The position numbers and the translations under genes were made by a program. Shown here in pieces: positions 1-5,836 of a stretch of 6,454 nucleotides of DNA. The notes under the pieces were generated by a model. That model did not search any database. It had not been told where the DNA came from and saw only the letters and a list, made by a program, of their open reading frames with translations. Position 1 is the first letter of the stretch; each line of letters opens with the position of its first letter. Source of the DNA: Frondihabitans sp. (lineage in GTDB: Bacteria; Actinomycetota; Actinomycetes; Actinomycetales; Microbacteriaceae); NCBI GenBank assembly GCA_025464735.1, contig JAODMX010000280.1, positions 1-6,454 of the forward strand, given 5' to 3'.

Positions 1-596
1 ACACCGACGCCTACGACCCCGCGACGCACGTCATCGTGTCGAACGCCTCCTGCACGACCAATGCTCTCGCGCCGCTCGCCTCCGTCCTCGACCAGCTCGC
101 CGGAATCGAGCACGGATTCATGACCACGGTGCACGCCTACACGCAGGAGCAGAACCTTCAGGACGGCCCGCACCGCGACCTGCGCCGCGCCCGTGCCGCC
201 GGCGTGAACATCGTGCCCACGACGACCGGGGCTGCGAAGGCCATCGGGCTCGTGCTGCCGAACCTCGAGGGCAAACTCTCGGGCGACTCCATCCGCGTGC
301 CCGTGCCGGTCGGGTCGATCGTCGAGCTCAACACGACGGTCGCGCGCGACGTGACCCGCGACGAAGTGCTGGCGGCGTACCGGGCTGCCGCCGAGGGCGA
401 CCTCCGCGGGATCCTGGACTACGCTGACGAGCCCCTCGTCTCGAGCGACATCACGGGGCAGACCTTCTCCGCCATCTTCGACGCCGCGCTCACCCGCGTC
501 GACGGGAAGCACATCAAGGTCGTCGCCTGGTACGACAACGAGTGGGGCTTCTCCAACCGCGTCGTCGACACGCTGGAGCTCCTCGCGCGCGGCTGA
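1..596 (+). CDS. gap: Glyceraldehyde-3-phosphate dehydrogenase, C-terminal 197 residues (5' truncated by window edge)
   Basis: This cytosolic glycolytic enzyme oxidises glyceraldehyde 3-phosphate to 1,3-bisphosphoglycerate using NAD(P) and phosphate. The frame is open from base 3 and the true start lies outside the window. The family is about 335 residues long, so roughly the last 60% is present. The active-site motif NASCTTN is visible, with the catalytic Cys codon at 51-53, and the partner His lies in TTVHAYT (codon 132-134). NIVPTTTGAAKA, the RVPVP segment and the WYDNEWGFSNR segment near the C terminus are family hallmarks. Some stretches differ from what I remember of the main actinobacterial glycolytic Gap, for example GDSIRVPVPVGSIVEL and ITGQTFSAIFDAALT. 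The next gene is not pgk, so this may be a second gap paralogue. That point is inference; the family assignment is secure. Confidence 0.96.
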   Translation, partial: TDAYDPATHVIVSNASCTTNALAPLASVLDQLAGIEHGFMTTVHAYTQEQNLQDGPHRDLRRARAAGVNIVPTTTGAAKAIGLVLPNLEGKLSGDSIRVPVPVGSIVELNTTVARDVTRDEVLAAYRAAAEGDLRGILDYADEPLVSSDITGQTFSAIFDAALTRVDGKHIKVVAWYDNEWGFSNRVVDTLELLARG

Positions 597-597
597 G

Positions 598-618
598 CCG
601 CGGCTGCCGACGCCGCGG
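598..618 (+). other. Perfect 7-bp inverted repeat (stem-loop) just after gap
   Basis: CCGCGGC (598-604) and GCCGCGG (612-618) are perfectly complementary around a 7-base loop, beginning two bases after the gap stop codon. No T-run follows, so it is not a canonical intrinsic terminator. The 3' arm overlaps the first two bases of the GGAGGAG ribosome-binding site of the next gene. It could slow decay, attenuate read-through or partly mask that site, or be chance in GC-rich DNA. Confidence 0.4.
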
Positions 619-635
619 AGGAGCAGGATGGGCGC

Positions 636-890
636 GTGAAACTCGTTCTCGATCTGCACGACATCTACAACCGAAGCGGTGACATCGACCGGGCCCTCCG
701 CGACATCATCGACGAAGCGGTCGAGAAGCACGCCCCGCTCGTCGAGATCATCCCGGGCAAGGGCAGCGGCGCCCTCAAGAAGCGCGTGCTGAGGTTCCTC
801 GATCAGCCCGAGGTCAAGAGCCGGTACCACCGCGTCGAGAAGGACTCGAAGAACTTCGGACGCATCTTCGTCCACTTCCGCTGGAAGTAG
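636..890 (+). CDS. Small stand-alone Smr-domain protein (84 aa)
   Basis: The protein is essentially one Smr (small MutS-related) domain. The N-terminal LDLHD (residues 4-9) matches the conserved DLH motif. PGKGSGALKKRV (40-51) corresponds to the glycine-rich HGxGxG loop, with Pro-Gly-Lys in place of the usual His-Gly. The C-terminal half, KDSKNFGRIFVHFR, is typical of the short actinobacterial form. Smr domains elsewhere act as nucleases or nucleic-acid-binding modules, in MutS2 and stand-alone proteins, but the role of these mini versions is not established. The GTG start is chosen because the frame opens with MKLVLDLH and GGAGGAG lies at 617-623, with a closer AGGA at 625-628. It lies 39 bases after gap on the same strand, so co-transcription is plausible. 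The 3' end faces the ABC ATPase gene across only 11 bases. Confidence 0.9.
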   Translation: MKLVLDLHDIYNRSGDIDRALRDIIDEAVEKHAPLVEIIPGKGSGALKKRVLRFLDQPEVKSRYHRVEKDSKNFGRIFVHFRWK

Positions 891-901
891 GCGTCGCCGG
901 C

Positions 902-1597
902 TCAGACCGCGGCAGCCAGCTGATCGCTCAGACGACCGTCGACCAGGTGAACGACGGCGTGCATTCGGGGCAGGTGCACGAGATCGTGCGTCACGAGCAG
1001 GGTCGAGGTCGCACGTTCGTCCGACAGTCGAAGGATGAGATCGATGATCGCGGCGCCGCGCTCCTGATCGAGCGCGCTCGTGGGCTCGTCGACGAGGAGC
1101 ACGCTGGGACCGTTCATCAGGGCACGGGCGATGTTGACGCGTTGCCGCTGCCCTCCAGAGAGCTGGTGCGGTCTTTTGTCTTGGTGACCCTCGAGGCCGA
1201 CGGCACGGAGGAGCTCCCTCGCCCGATCGGCGGCTTGCACGCGACCCTTCCGGCTGTGCCGCGCGCCGAGCTCGTTCATGACCGCAAGTTGTTCGAGCGC
1301 CGTCAGCGACGGCAGGAGATTCGACTGCTGGAACACGATGCCGATCTTGTCGCGCCGAAGCTCACTGGCCGCAGCGGCGTCGAGGGCGGATGCCTCCACG
1401 CCGTCGATCACGACGCGCCCGGAATCGGGCCTGATCAGGGTCGCGGCGACGGCGAGAAGACTGGACTTTCCGGATCCGGAGGGTCCTGTAATCCCCGTGA
1501 CGGTACCGGGATGCGCGGTGAGGGTCACTCCGTCGACCGCGGTGATGCGAGTATCGCCGTCTTCGAAGGTGAGGGTGACGTTGTCGAGGCGGATCAT
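902..1597 (-). CDS. hrtA: ABC transporter ATP-binding protein, HrtA/MacB-type (231 aa)
   Basis: This is the cytoplasmic ATPase that powers the partner permease. All nucleotide-binding motifs are intact: Walker [10 protein letters not shown] (residues 38-46), Q-loop Gln90 in IVFQQSN, signature LSGGQ (146-150), Walker B VLLVDE (166-171), D-loop SALD, and switch His204 in LLVTHD. Its length is normal for the MacB/LolD/HrtA group (about 220-240 residues). The ATG overlaps the permease stop as ATGA (1594-1597), and GGGAG lies six bases upstream, so the two are made as a pair. I assign it to haem export (HrtA) because of the permease type and the divergent ChrSA-like two-component genes. The ABC family is certain, the haem substrate is inference. 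An antimicrobial-peptide or lipid exporter of the same fold is the main alternative. Confidence 0.9.
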   Translation of the reverse strand: MIRLDNVTLTFEDGDTRITAVDGVTLTAHPGTVTGITGPSGSGKSSLLAVAATLIRPDSGRVVIDGVEASALDAAAASELRRDKIGIVFQQSNLLPSLTALEQLAVMNELGARHSRKGRVQAADRARELLRAVGLEGHQDKRPHQLSGGQRQRVNIARALMNGPSVLLVDEPTSALDQERGAAIIDLILRLSDERATSTLLVTHDLVHLPRMHAVVHLVDGRLSDQLAAAV

Positions 1598-2667
1598 CGG
1601 TTGCTCCCGAGTGCGGTGAGAGGGTCGGCGGAGGTGACGGATCGGAGCGCGATCGCCGCTCCGGCGAGGCCCAGGGCGATCATGATCACGCCGGGCAGAA
1701 CCGTGGTGAGAGGGCTGAGGAGGAAGGGCAACGCGCCGCCTGTGACGGCTCCGAGGAGTGACACCACTCCGATACCGATTCCGATTCCGACAAGGAGCAC
1801 CACGAATGCCTGGCCGAGGGCGTCCACGACGAGGGAGCGTGTGCTCGCGCCGAGCGCCTTGAGCACGGCTACGTCACCCTTACGCTGAAGGGTCCAGACC
1901 GTGAAGAAGGCGCCGATCACCAGCGCGGAGATCCCGAAGAGCATCGCGACCATCATCAGGAGCGAGCCGATCTCGGACTTGAAAGCACCGATCGCGGTGA
2001 GTGAGGCGAGAGGACTCTGCGCCACCGTCTTCGTCCGAGCGGCCGCTGCGGTCCAGTCGGCGGCGCCGCCGACGGCGAGGACGGTCGCGTAGGCGTCCGG
2101 GCTGCCGGTGGCCGCGGACATCGTCTGCCAGTCGTGCAACGTCATCGAGACGACCGGGGTGTGGCTGTACCAGCCGTCTCCGCCGACCGACTCGACTCGA
2201 TAGGTCTGCCCGGCGATGGTGACCTCGTCGCCGGTCGTCGCATCGAGCTGCTGCGCGGCGGGGGCGGATAGGGCCAGCGCGCCGCTCTGCGTCGGGGAGG
2301 TGGCATCGAAGCCCGGCTCCACGCCGAACACGGCGACCGCGACCCGGCGACTTCCCGCCTCAGCGCGGGTCTGGCTGATGCCGATCGGACTCGCCGACGT
2401 GACACCGCTCGTCGCCGCCCAGGCCTGGGCCTGCCTGGCCGTGATCGCGGAGTCGGAGAAGCTGACCGAACCGCCCGCCCCAGGATCCGGAGCGGAGAAG
2501 ACGAGACGGTCGGCGGGGATCGCGAGGACGGCCGAGACGTTCTGCGCAGCAAGCCCTCCCGTCAGGCCGCTGAGGAATCCGACGAGGATCGTGATGAGAG
2601 CGACGACCGAACCGATCAGGATGAACCGACCTCGAGCGAAGCGAAGGTCGCGCAGGGCGACGAACAT
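1594..2667 (-). CDS. hrtB: FtsX-like ABC transporter permease, HrtB-type (357 aa)
   Basis: This is the membrane subunit of a type VII (MacB-like) ABC exporter. The topology read from sequence is a short cytoplasmic start MFVALRDLRF, TM1 at about 15-37, and an extracytoplasmic domain at about 40-232 of the MacB core type. TM2 (about 235-258), TM3 (about 283-308) and TM4 (about 322-341) follow, and the protein ends with [10 protein letters not shown]. The cytoplasmic loop RKGDVAVLKALGAS (262-274) after TM2 is the typical FtsX-domain coupling segment. Four membrane helices and about 350 residues fit HrtB, the permease that exports toxic haem in Firmicutes and corynebacteria. An upstream in-frame ATG at 2895 is rejected: the extra 76 residues are hydrophilic, unlike the family and lie inside the divergent promoter region. 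The ATG at 2667 has an SD-like AGAAAGG eight bases upstream. Substrate assignment is by context. Confidence 0.88.
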   Translation of the reverse strand: MFVALRDLRFARGRFILIGSVVALITILVGFLSGLTGGLAAQNVSAVLAIPADRLVFSAPDPGAGGSVSFSDSAITARQAQAWAATSGVTSASPIGISQTRAEAGSRRVAVAVFGVEPGFDATSPTQSGALALSAPAAQQLDATTGDEVTIAGQTYRVESVGGDGWYSHTPVVSMTLHDWQTMSAATGSPDAYATVLAVGGAADWTAAAARTKTVAQSPLASLTAIGAFKSEIGSLLMMVAMLFGISALVIGAFFTVWTLQRKGDVAVLKALGASTRSLVVDALGQAFVVLLVGIGIGIGVVSLLGAVTGGALPFLLSPLTTVLPGVIMIALGLAGAAIALRSVTSADPLTALGSNR

Positions 2668-2675
2668 GATGGGTG

Positions 2676-2682
2676 CCTTTCT
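2676..2682 (-). promoter_or_regulatory. Ribosome-binding site deciding the hrtB start
   Basis: Read on the minus strand, AGAAAGG ends eight bases before the ATG at 2667. It supports that start over the in-frame ATG 228 bases further upstream. The site touches the tandem repeat at 2681-2696. Confidence 0.55.
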
Positions 2683-2696
2683 TGTCGGCTTGTCGG
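2681..2696. repeat. Two tandem copies of CTTGTCGG in the hrtB leader
   Basis: Two exact, adjacent 8-bp copies (2681-2688 and 2689-2696) lie directly upstream of the hrtB ribosome-binding site. The repeat is plain in the sequence. Whether it binds a regulator or is chance is unknown. Confidence 0.5.
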
Positions 2697-2762
2697 CGAC
2701 TGGCTGACACCCACAACTCTTCAGCTCAGCGTGTTTTCCGGCATCGGCATCCCGCACACGAT

Positions 2763-2781
2763 TCCGCCCCGGAAGGGCGGA
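2763..2781. promoter_or_regulatory. Inverted repeat in the divergent hrtB/chrS intergenic region (candidate operator)
   Basis: TCCGCCC (2763-2769) and GGGCGGA (2775-2781) form a perfect 7-bp inverted repeat around CGGAA. It lies 23 bases upstream of the proposed -35 element of the kinase gene and about 95 bases upstream of the hrtB ATG. A dimeric NarL-type regulator could bind here and control both divergent units, but no binding motif is known to me that matches. In GC-rich DNA such a repeat can occur by chance. Confidence 0.35.
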
Positions 2782-2804
2782 CGGCCGAGTCGTTCTTTTG
2801 TACG

Positions 2805-2833
2805 ATGACCGGCACCGCACGGGCGCGTAATAT
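2805..2833 (+). promoter_or_regulatory. Probable housekeeping-type promoter for chrSA, giving a leaderless mRNA
   Basis: ATGACC (2805-2810) matches four of six bases of the -35 consensus TTGACA. After exactly 17 bases comes TAATAT (2828-2833), a good -10 element in otherwise GC-rich DNA. Transcription would start about 7-9 bases downstream, at or next to the kinase ATG at 2842. No Shine-Dalgarno sequence precedes that ATG, which agrees with a leaderless transcript, a common type in actinobacteria. Confidence 0.6.
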
Positions 2834-2841
2834 TCCACTCC

Positions 2842-4032
2842 ATGGCCCACACCGCACTGACTCCGGTCTTCGTCGGTCTGCGCACGGGCCTCCACGTGCT
2901 CTTCGTCGCCCTCGTCGCGCTCGTGATCGGGCGAGCACTCCTAGCGCCGACGGGTGATCGCGTCGCGGTCCTCGTCGTGGCTCTCGTGCTTCTCGCGACG
3001 TACGCCGTCGGCGGGTTCGTCGCTCGCACCTCACGAACGACGGGGGCCGTTCCAGGCCTGCTGTGGTTGGCCCTGATCACCGTCGAGTGGGTCGTCCTCC
3101 TCTGGCTCAACGCCCAAGCGGCCTACCTGGTGTTCCCGCTGTTCTTCCTCTACCTGCACCTCCTCGGCCGCTGGCGAGGCGCCGTTGCCGTCGTCCTGGC
3201 GACGTTCGTCGCGATCCTGGCCCTCGGCCTCCAGGGCGGCTGGAGCGTGGGCGGCGTGGTCGGTCCGCTCGTCGGCGCAGGTGTCGCCCTGCTGATCGGC
3301 CTGGGCTATCAAGCGCTCGCCCTCGAAGCCCACGAACGAGAGCAACTCCTCCGTGAGCTCATGGCAGCCCGCAACCAGCTGGCCGCCAGCGAACACGAGT
3401 CGGGCATCCTCGCCGAGCGCGCTCGCCTCGCTCGGGAGATCCACGACACAGTGGCCCAGGGGCTGTCCAGCATCCAGATGCTGCTTCATGCCGCGGAGCG
3501 CGCGGATCCTGATCGGCCGGGTGTCGAATACATCCGCCTCGCCCGCGAGACCGCCGCCTCCGACCTCGCCGAGACTCGACGCTTCATCCGCGAGCTCACG
3601 CCGCCCGATCTCGACGACCAGGGTCTCGGTGGAGCCCTCCGTCGTCTGTCCGAGACCCAGTGGGCACCCCAGGGCCTGGCCGTCGACGTGCGGGTCTCCG
3701 ACTCGATCGTCCTACCGATGCATCTTCAGACCGCGCTGCTCCGGATCGCGCAGGGTGCTCTGGCGAACGTCATCCAACACGCGGCCGCCACCACGGCGAC
3801 CGTCACCCTCCTGGTCGACGACGACGACATCCGGTTCAGCGTCGTCGACGATGGCCGTGGTTTCGACCCGGACGCGGCCTCGTCGAATCGGGGCGTCGGA
3901 GCGACCGACTCCTTCGGACTCCGAGCCACCCGAGAACGCGTCGAGCAGCTCGGCGGCGTTCTCACGATCGCCTCGGTGCCGAATCGGGGAACGACCGTGA
4001 CCGTCGATCTCTCCCTCCGCGAGCCGTCATGA
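2842..4032 (+). CDS. chrS: Membrane sensor histidine kinase, NarL-system HPK7 type, ChrS-like (396 aa)
   Basis: The N-terminal part (about residues 10-156) holds roughly six closely packed hydrophobic segments with no sizeable extracytoplasmic domain, so sensing probably occurs in or at the membrane. A linker helix (about 157-190) leads to the dimerisation/phosphoacceptor helix LAREIHDTVAQGLSSI, with the phosphorylated His at 201 (HisKA_3 type). The ATPase domain follows: N-box RIAQGALANVIQHA (301-314, Asn309), G1 box VDDGRGF (335-341) and GLRATRERVEQLGG (359-372). The family passes phosphate to a LuxR-type regulator, and one follows with an ATGA overlap. Divergent orientation to an HrtBA-like exporter and the six-helix sensor fit ChrS, the haem-responsive kinase of corynebacteria. 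The class is clear, the haem ligand is inferred from synteny and resemblance. The start is supported by the leaderless promoter. Confidence 0.88.
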   Translation: MAHTALTPVFVGLRTGLHVLFVALVALVIGRALLAPTGDRVAVLVVALVLLATYAVGGFVARTSRTTGAVPGLLWLALITVEWVVLLWLNAQAAYLVFPLFFLYLHLLGRWRGAVAVVLATFVAILALGLQGGWSVGGVVGPLVGAGVALLIGLGYQALALEAHEREQLLRELMAARNQLAASEHESGILAERARLAREIHDTVAQGLSSIQMLLHAAERADPDRPGVEYIRLARETAASDLAETRRFIRELTPPDLDDQGLGGALRRLSETQWAPQGLAVDVRVSDSIVLPMHLQTALLRIAQGALANVIQHAAATTATVTLLVDDDDIRFSVVDDGRGFDPDAASSNRGVGATDSFGLRATRERVEQLGGVLTIASVPNRGTTVTVDLSLREPS

Positions 4033-4655
4033 TCCGCCTCGTGATCGCCGACGATCATCCGATCATCCGAGCCGGGCTGCGCGCCCTGTTCAGCGTGGAG
4101 GCCGACTTCGAGGTCGTCGCCGACGCCGCAACGCCCGACGAAGCCGTCGAGGCGGCACGGCGAGAGAACCCCGACGTCGTCTTGATGGACCTCCAGTTCG
4201 GTGCCCGCGAGGCGGCCACCGGCGCTGACGCGACCCGCAGGATCCGGGCGCTTCCGGCTCCTCCGTACGTCCTGGTCCTGACGAACTACGACTCCGACGC
4301 GGACATCCTCAGTGCTGTCGAAGCCGGCGCGAGCGGCTACCTACTGAAAGATGCGCCACCGCACGAACTCACCGCCGCAGTCCGGGCGGCCGCCTCCGGC
4401 GAGAGCGCCCTCGCGCCCGTGATCGCCTCTCGCCTGATGGACCGGCTGCGAGCCCCGCAGGTCAGCCTCAGCTCGCGCGAGATGCAGGTGCTCGAGGCGG
4501 TCGCCGCAGGGCGCTCTAATACCGAGGTCGCAGCCGATCTCTTCGTGACCGAGACCACCGTCAAGTCCCACCTGAGCCACATCTTCTCGAAGCTCGACGT
4601 GAACTCTCGGACAGCGGCGGTCTCTGCGGCCCGCCGGCAGGGCATCCTCCGCTGA
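4029..4655 (+). CDS. chrA: NarL/LuxR-family response regulator, ChrA-like (208 aa)
   Basis: The receiver domain (1 to about 120) has the acidic pair Asp8-Asp9, the phosphoacceptor Asp54 in VVLMDLQFG, the conserved Thr85 in VLTNYD and Lys107 in GYLLKDAPP. The C-terminal LuxR-type helix-turn-helix (about 146-203) contains SSREMQVLEAVAAGRSNTEVA and the recognition region TETTVKSHLSHIFSKL. The loop after Asp54 is longer than usual (FGAREAATGADATRRI) and lacks the common MPGMDG. I recall a comparable TGADAT segment in ChrA proteins, so it supports that subgroup. The ATG overlaps the kinase stop (ATGA, 4029-4032), so the pair is translationally coupled. Likely targets are the divergent exporter operon and perhaps the downstream peroxidase-encapsulin operon. 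The regulator family is certain, the targets are inference. Confidence 0.9.
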   Translation: MIRLVIADDHPIIRAGLRALFSVEADFEVVADAATPDEAVEAARRENPDVVLMDLQFGAREAATGADATRRIRALPAPPYVLVLTNYDSDADILSAVEAGASGYLLKDAPPHELTAAVRAAASGESALAPVIASRLMDRLRAPQVSLSSREMQVLEAVAAGRSNTEVAADLFVTETTVKSHLSHIFSKLDVNSRTAAVSAARRQGILR

Positions 4656-4731
4656 AGGCTGCTGAGCCCTGACTTCGAAAATGCCCCCTTTCGTCGCAGA
4701 AGGACGAGGATCGGCAGAGACAGTCGATGAT

Positions 4732-4747
4732 CGTGACGAACGTCACG
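4732..4747. promoter_or_regulatory. Perfect inverted repeat upstream of the DyP-encapsulin operon (candidate operator or leader hairpin)
   Basis: CGTGACG and CGTCACG are exact reverse complements separated by AA, giving a 16-bp palindrome centred about 38 bases before the GTG start. As DNA it has the size and symmetry expected for a dimeric regulator. As RNA it could form a 6-bp stem with a GAAC loop, ending 15 bases before the ribosome-binding site. No convincing -10/-35 pair was found between 4656 and 4777, so its position relative to the transcription start is unknown. Confidence 0.5.
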
Positions 4748-4762
4748 GCACGGCTGACTGAG

Positions 4763-4770
4763 AAAGGGAG
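4763..4770 (+). promoter_or_regulatory. Ribosome-binding site deciding the DyP peroxidase start
   Basis: AAAGGGAG ends seven bases before the GTG at 4778, an ideal spacing. It favours this start over the in-frame ATG at 4727, which lies just before the palindrome and has no good ribosome-binding site. Confidence 0.75.
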
Positions 4771-4777
4771 AACGATA

Positions 4778-5836
4778 GTGCCGTCTCAACCTCCGCAGAG
4801 TGTCGACGCCCTGCTGACGAAGTCGGCCATCTTCCTGGTGGTCTCCGTCGCCGACGGAGACCAGGCGCACGCTACTGTGCGCGATGCGCTGGCGGGCTTC
4901 GGCGATCTCGTGAAGTCCGTCGGGTTCCGCGACCTCAACGGTCGGCTCTCCTGCACCGTGGGCATCGGCAGCGCGATCTGGCCATCGCTCACGCGACTGC
5001 CGAGACCGGCCGAGCTCCACCCCTTCCGGGAGATCCGCGGCGCACAACACACGGCCATCTCCACTCCGGGCGACCTGCTCTTCCACATTCGCGCCGACCG
5101 TGCGGACCTCTGCTTCGAGTTCGAACGGCTCCTGCTGGACTCCCTCGGGTCGGCGGTCATCGTCGAAGACGAGGTCCAGGGCTTCCGTTACTTCGACACG
5201 CGCGACCTCCTCGGATTCGTCGACGGCACGGCGAACCCCGTCGGCGACGAGCTCGCCGAATCGACGCTTGTCGGTGACGAAGACCCCGACTTCGCCGGCG
5301 GCAGCTACGTTGTCGTGCAGAAGTACCTGCATCCCCTCGAGGCCTGGCGCAGCCTGACGACCGAGCAGCAGGAGACCATCGTCGGCCGCACCAAGGCGGA
5401 CGACGTCGAACTCGACGACGCCGAGGCAGGGCAGAAGTCGCACAAGACGCTGGCGACCATCACCGACGACGACGGTGAGCACGACATCCTCCGCGACAAC
5501 ATGCCCTTCGGCCGACCCGGAAGCTCCGAATTCGGCACGTACTTCATCGGCTACTCGCGCAGACTCTGGGTGATCGAGCAGATGCTGGAGCGCATGTTCA
5601 TCGGGGATCCCCCGGGACTGCACGACCGGATCCTCGATTTCTCCACCGCCCTCACGGGCACCACCTTCTTCGTGCCCTCCGTGGCCGTTCTGGAATCGCT
5701 CGACGACATTTCCGACGACCTGGCCTCCGAAGTGCCCGCCGCGCACTCGCCCGAGACGTCCGTCACCGACACCGGGGACTCCTCCCTGGGCATCGGATCC
5801 GCACGCGGCACGACCACCGAAAGGACCCCCTCATGA
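4778..5836 (+). CDS. dyp: DyP-type haem peroxidase, encapsulin cargo (352 aa)
   Basis: This haem b enzyme uses peroxide to oxidise dyes, phenols and other substrates. It belongs to the bacterial B-type group that includes M. tuberculosis Rv0799c and the B. linens cargo. Visible haem-pocket residues are the distal Asp149 in GFVDGTANP, the proximal His222 in KSHKTLATI, and Arg239 and Asn241 in LRDNMPFG. The B-type motif usually reads GTENP; here it is GTANP, as I remember for EfeB-like proteins, and Lys follows the proximal His where Val is usual. The catalytic core ends near residue 307. An acidic, flexible linker (about 309-333) leads to SLGIGSARG (336-344), matching the encapsulin cargo-loading consensus. 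There is no signal peptide, so it acts in the cytoplasm inside the shell. Its stop overlaps the encapsulin start (ATGA). The family is about 340 residues, so it is intact. Confidence 0.96.
   Translation: MPSQPPQSVDALLTKSAIFLVVSVADGDQAHATVRDALAGFGDLVKSVGFRDLNGRLSCTVGIGSAIWPSLTRLPRPAELHPFREIRGAQHTAISTPGDLLFHIRADRADLCFEFERLLLDSLGSAVIVEDEVQGFRYFDTRDLLGFVDGTANPVGDELAESTLVGDEDPDFAGGSYVVVQKYLHPLEAWRSLTTEQQETIVGRTKADDVELDDAEAGQKSHKTLATITDDDGEHDILRDNMPFGRPGSSEFGTYFIGYSRRLWVIEQMLERMFIGDPPGLHDRILDFSTALTGTTFFVPSVAVLESLDDISDDLASEVPAAHSPETSVTDTGDSSLGIGSARGTTTERTPS
5783..5809 (+). other. Encapsulin cargo-loading peptide coding segment
   Basis: Residues 336-344 of the peroxidase read SLGIGSARG, close to the consensus SLGIGSLKG that docks on the inner face of encapsulin shells. 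Eight further residues (TTTERTPS) follow, whereas known cargo tails usually end within a few residues of this motif. Confidence 0.85.
5819..5825 (+). promoter_or_regulatory. Encapsulin ribosome-binding site inside the peroxidase coding tail
   Basis: GAAAGGA ends seven bases before the encapsulin ATG at 5833. The same bases encode Glu-Arg of the extra peroxidase tail, so shell translation is set within the cargo reading frame and is likely coupled to cargo translation. Confidence 0.7.

Noticed and set aside
628..639. ATG at 628 as start of the Smr gene
   Set aside because: It is in another frame and stops after three codons.
947..1888. Plus-strand open frame of 313 codons opposite the ABC transporter genes
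   Set aside because: It overlaps clear ABC transporter genes on the other strand and shows no recognisable domain.
2798..2833. TTGTAC as -35 element paired with TAATAT
   Set aside because: The 24-base spacer is too long; ATGACC at 2805-2810 gives the expected 17 bases.
2668..2895. N-terminal extension of the permease from an ATG at 2895
   Set aside because: The extra 76 residues are hydrophilic and unlike the family, and they would overlap the promoter and start of the divergent kinase gene.
3660..4028. Extension of the response regulator frame upstream into the kinase gene
   Set aside because: The upstream residues are arginine-rich shadow sequence; the receiver domain begins cleanly at the ATG overlapping the kinase stop.
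4657..4668. Possible terminator GGCT-GCTG-AGCC after the response regulator
   Set aside because: The stem is only four base pairs and no T-run follows, so chrSA read-through into dyp-enc cannot be excluded.
4727..4777. Earlier ATG start for the DyP peroxidase
   Set aside because: It has no good ribosome-binding site and would translate through the palindrome; GTG at 4778 has AAAGGGAG at ideal spacing and gives the usual family N terminus.
4337..5746. Long minus-strand open frame (469 codons) opposite the regulator and peroxidase genes
   Set aside because: It is the complement of two firmly identified genes, has low-complexity composition and resembles no family; long antisense frames are expected in GC-rich DNA.
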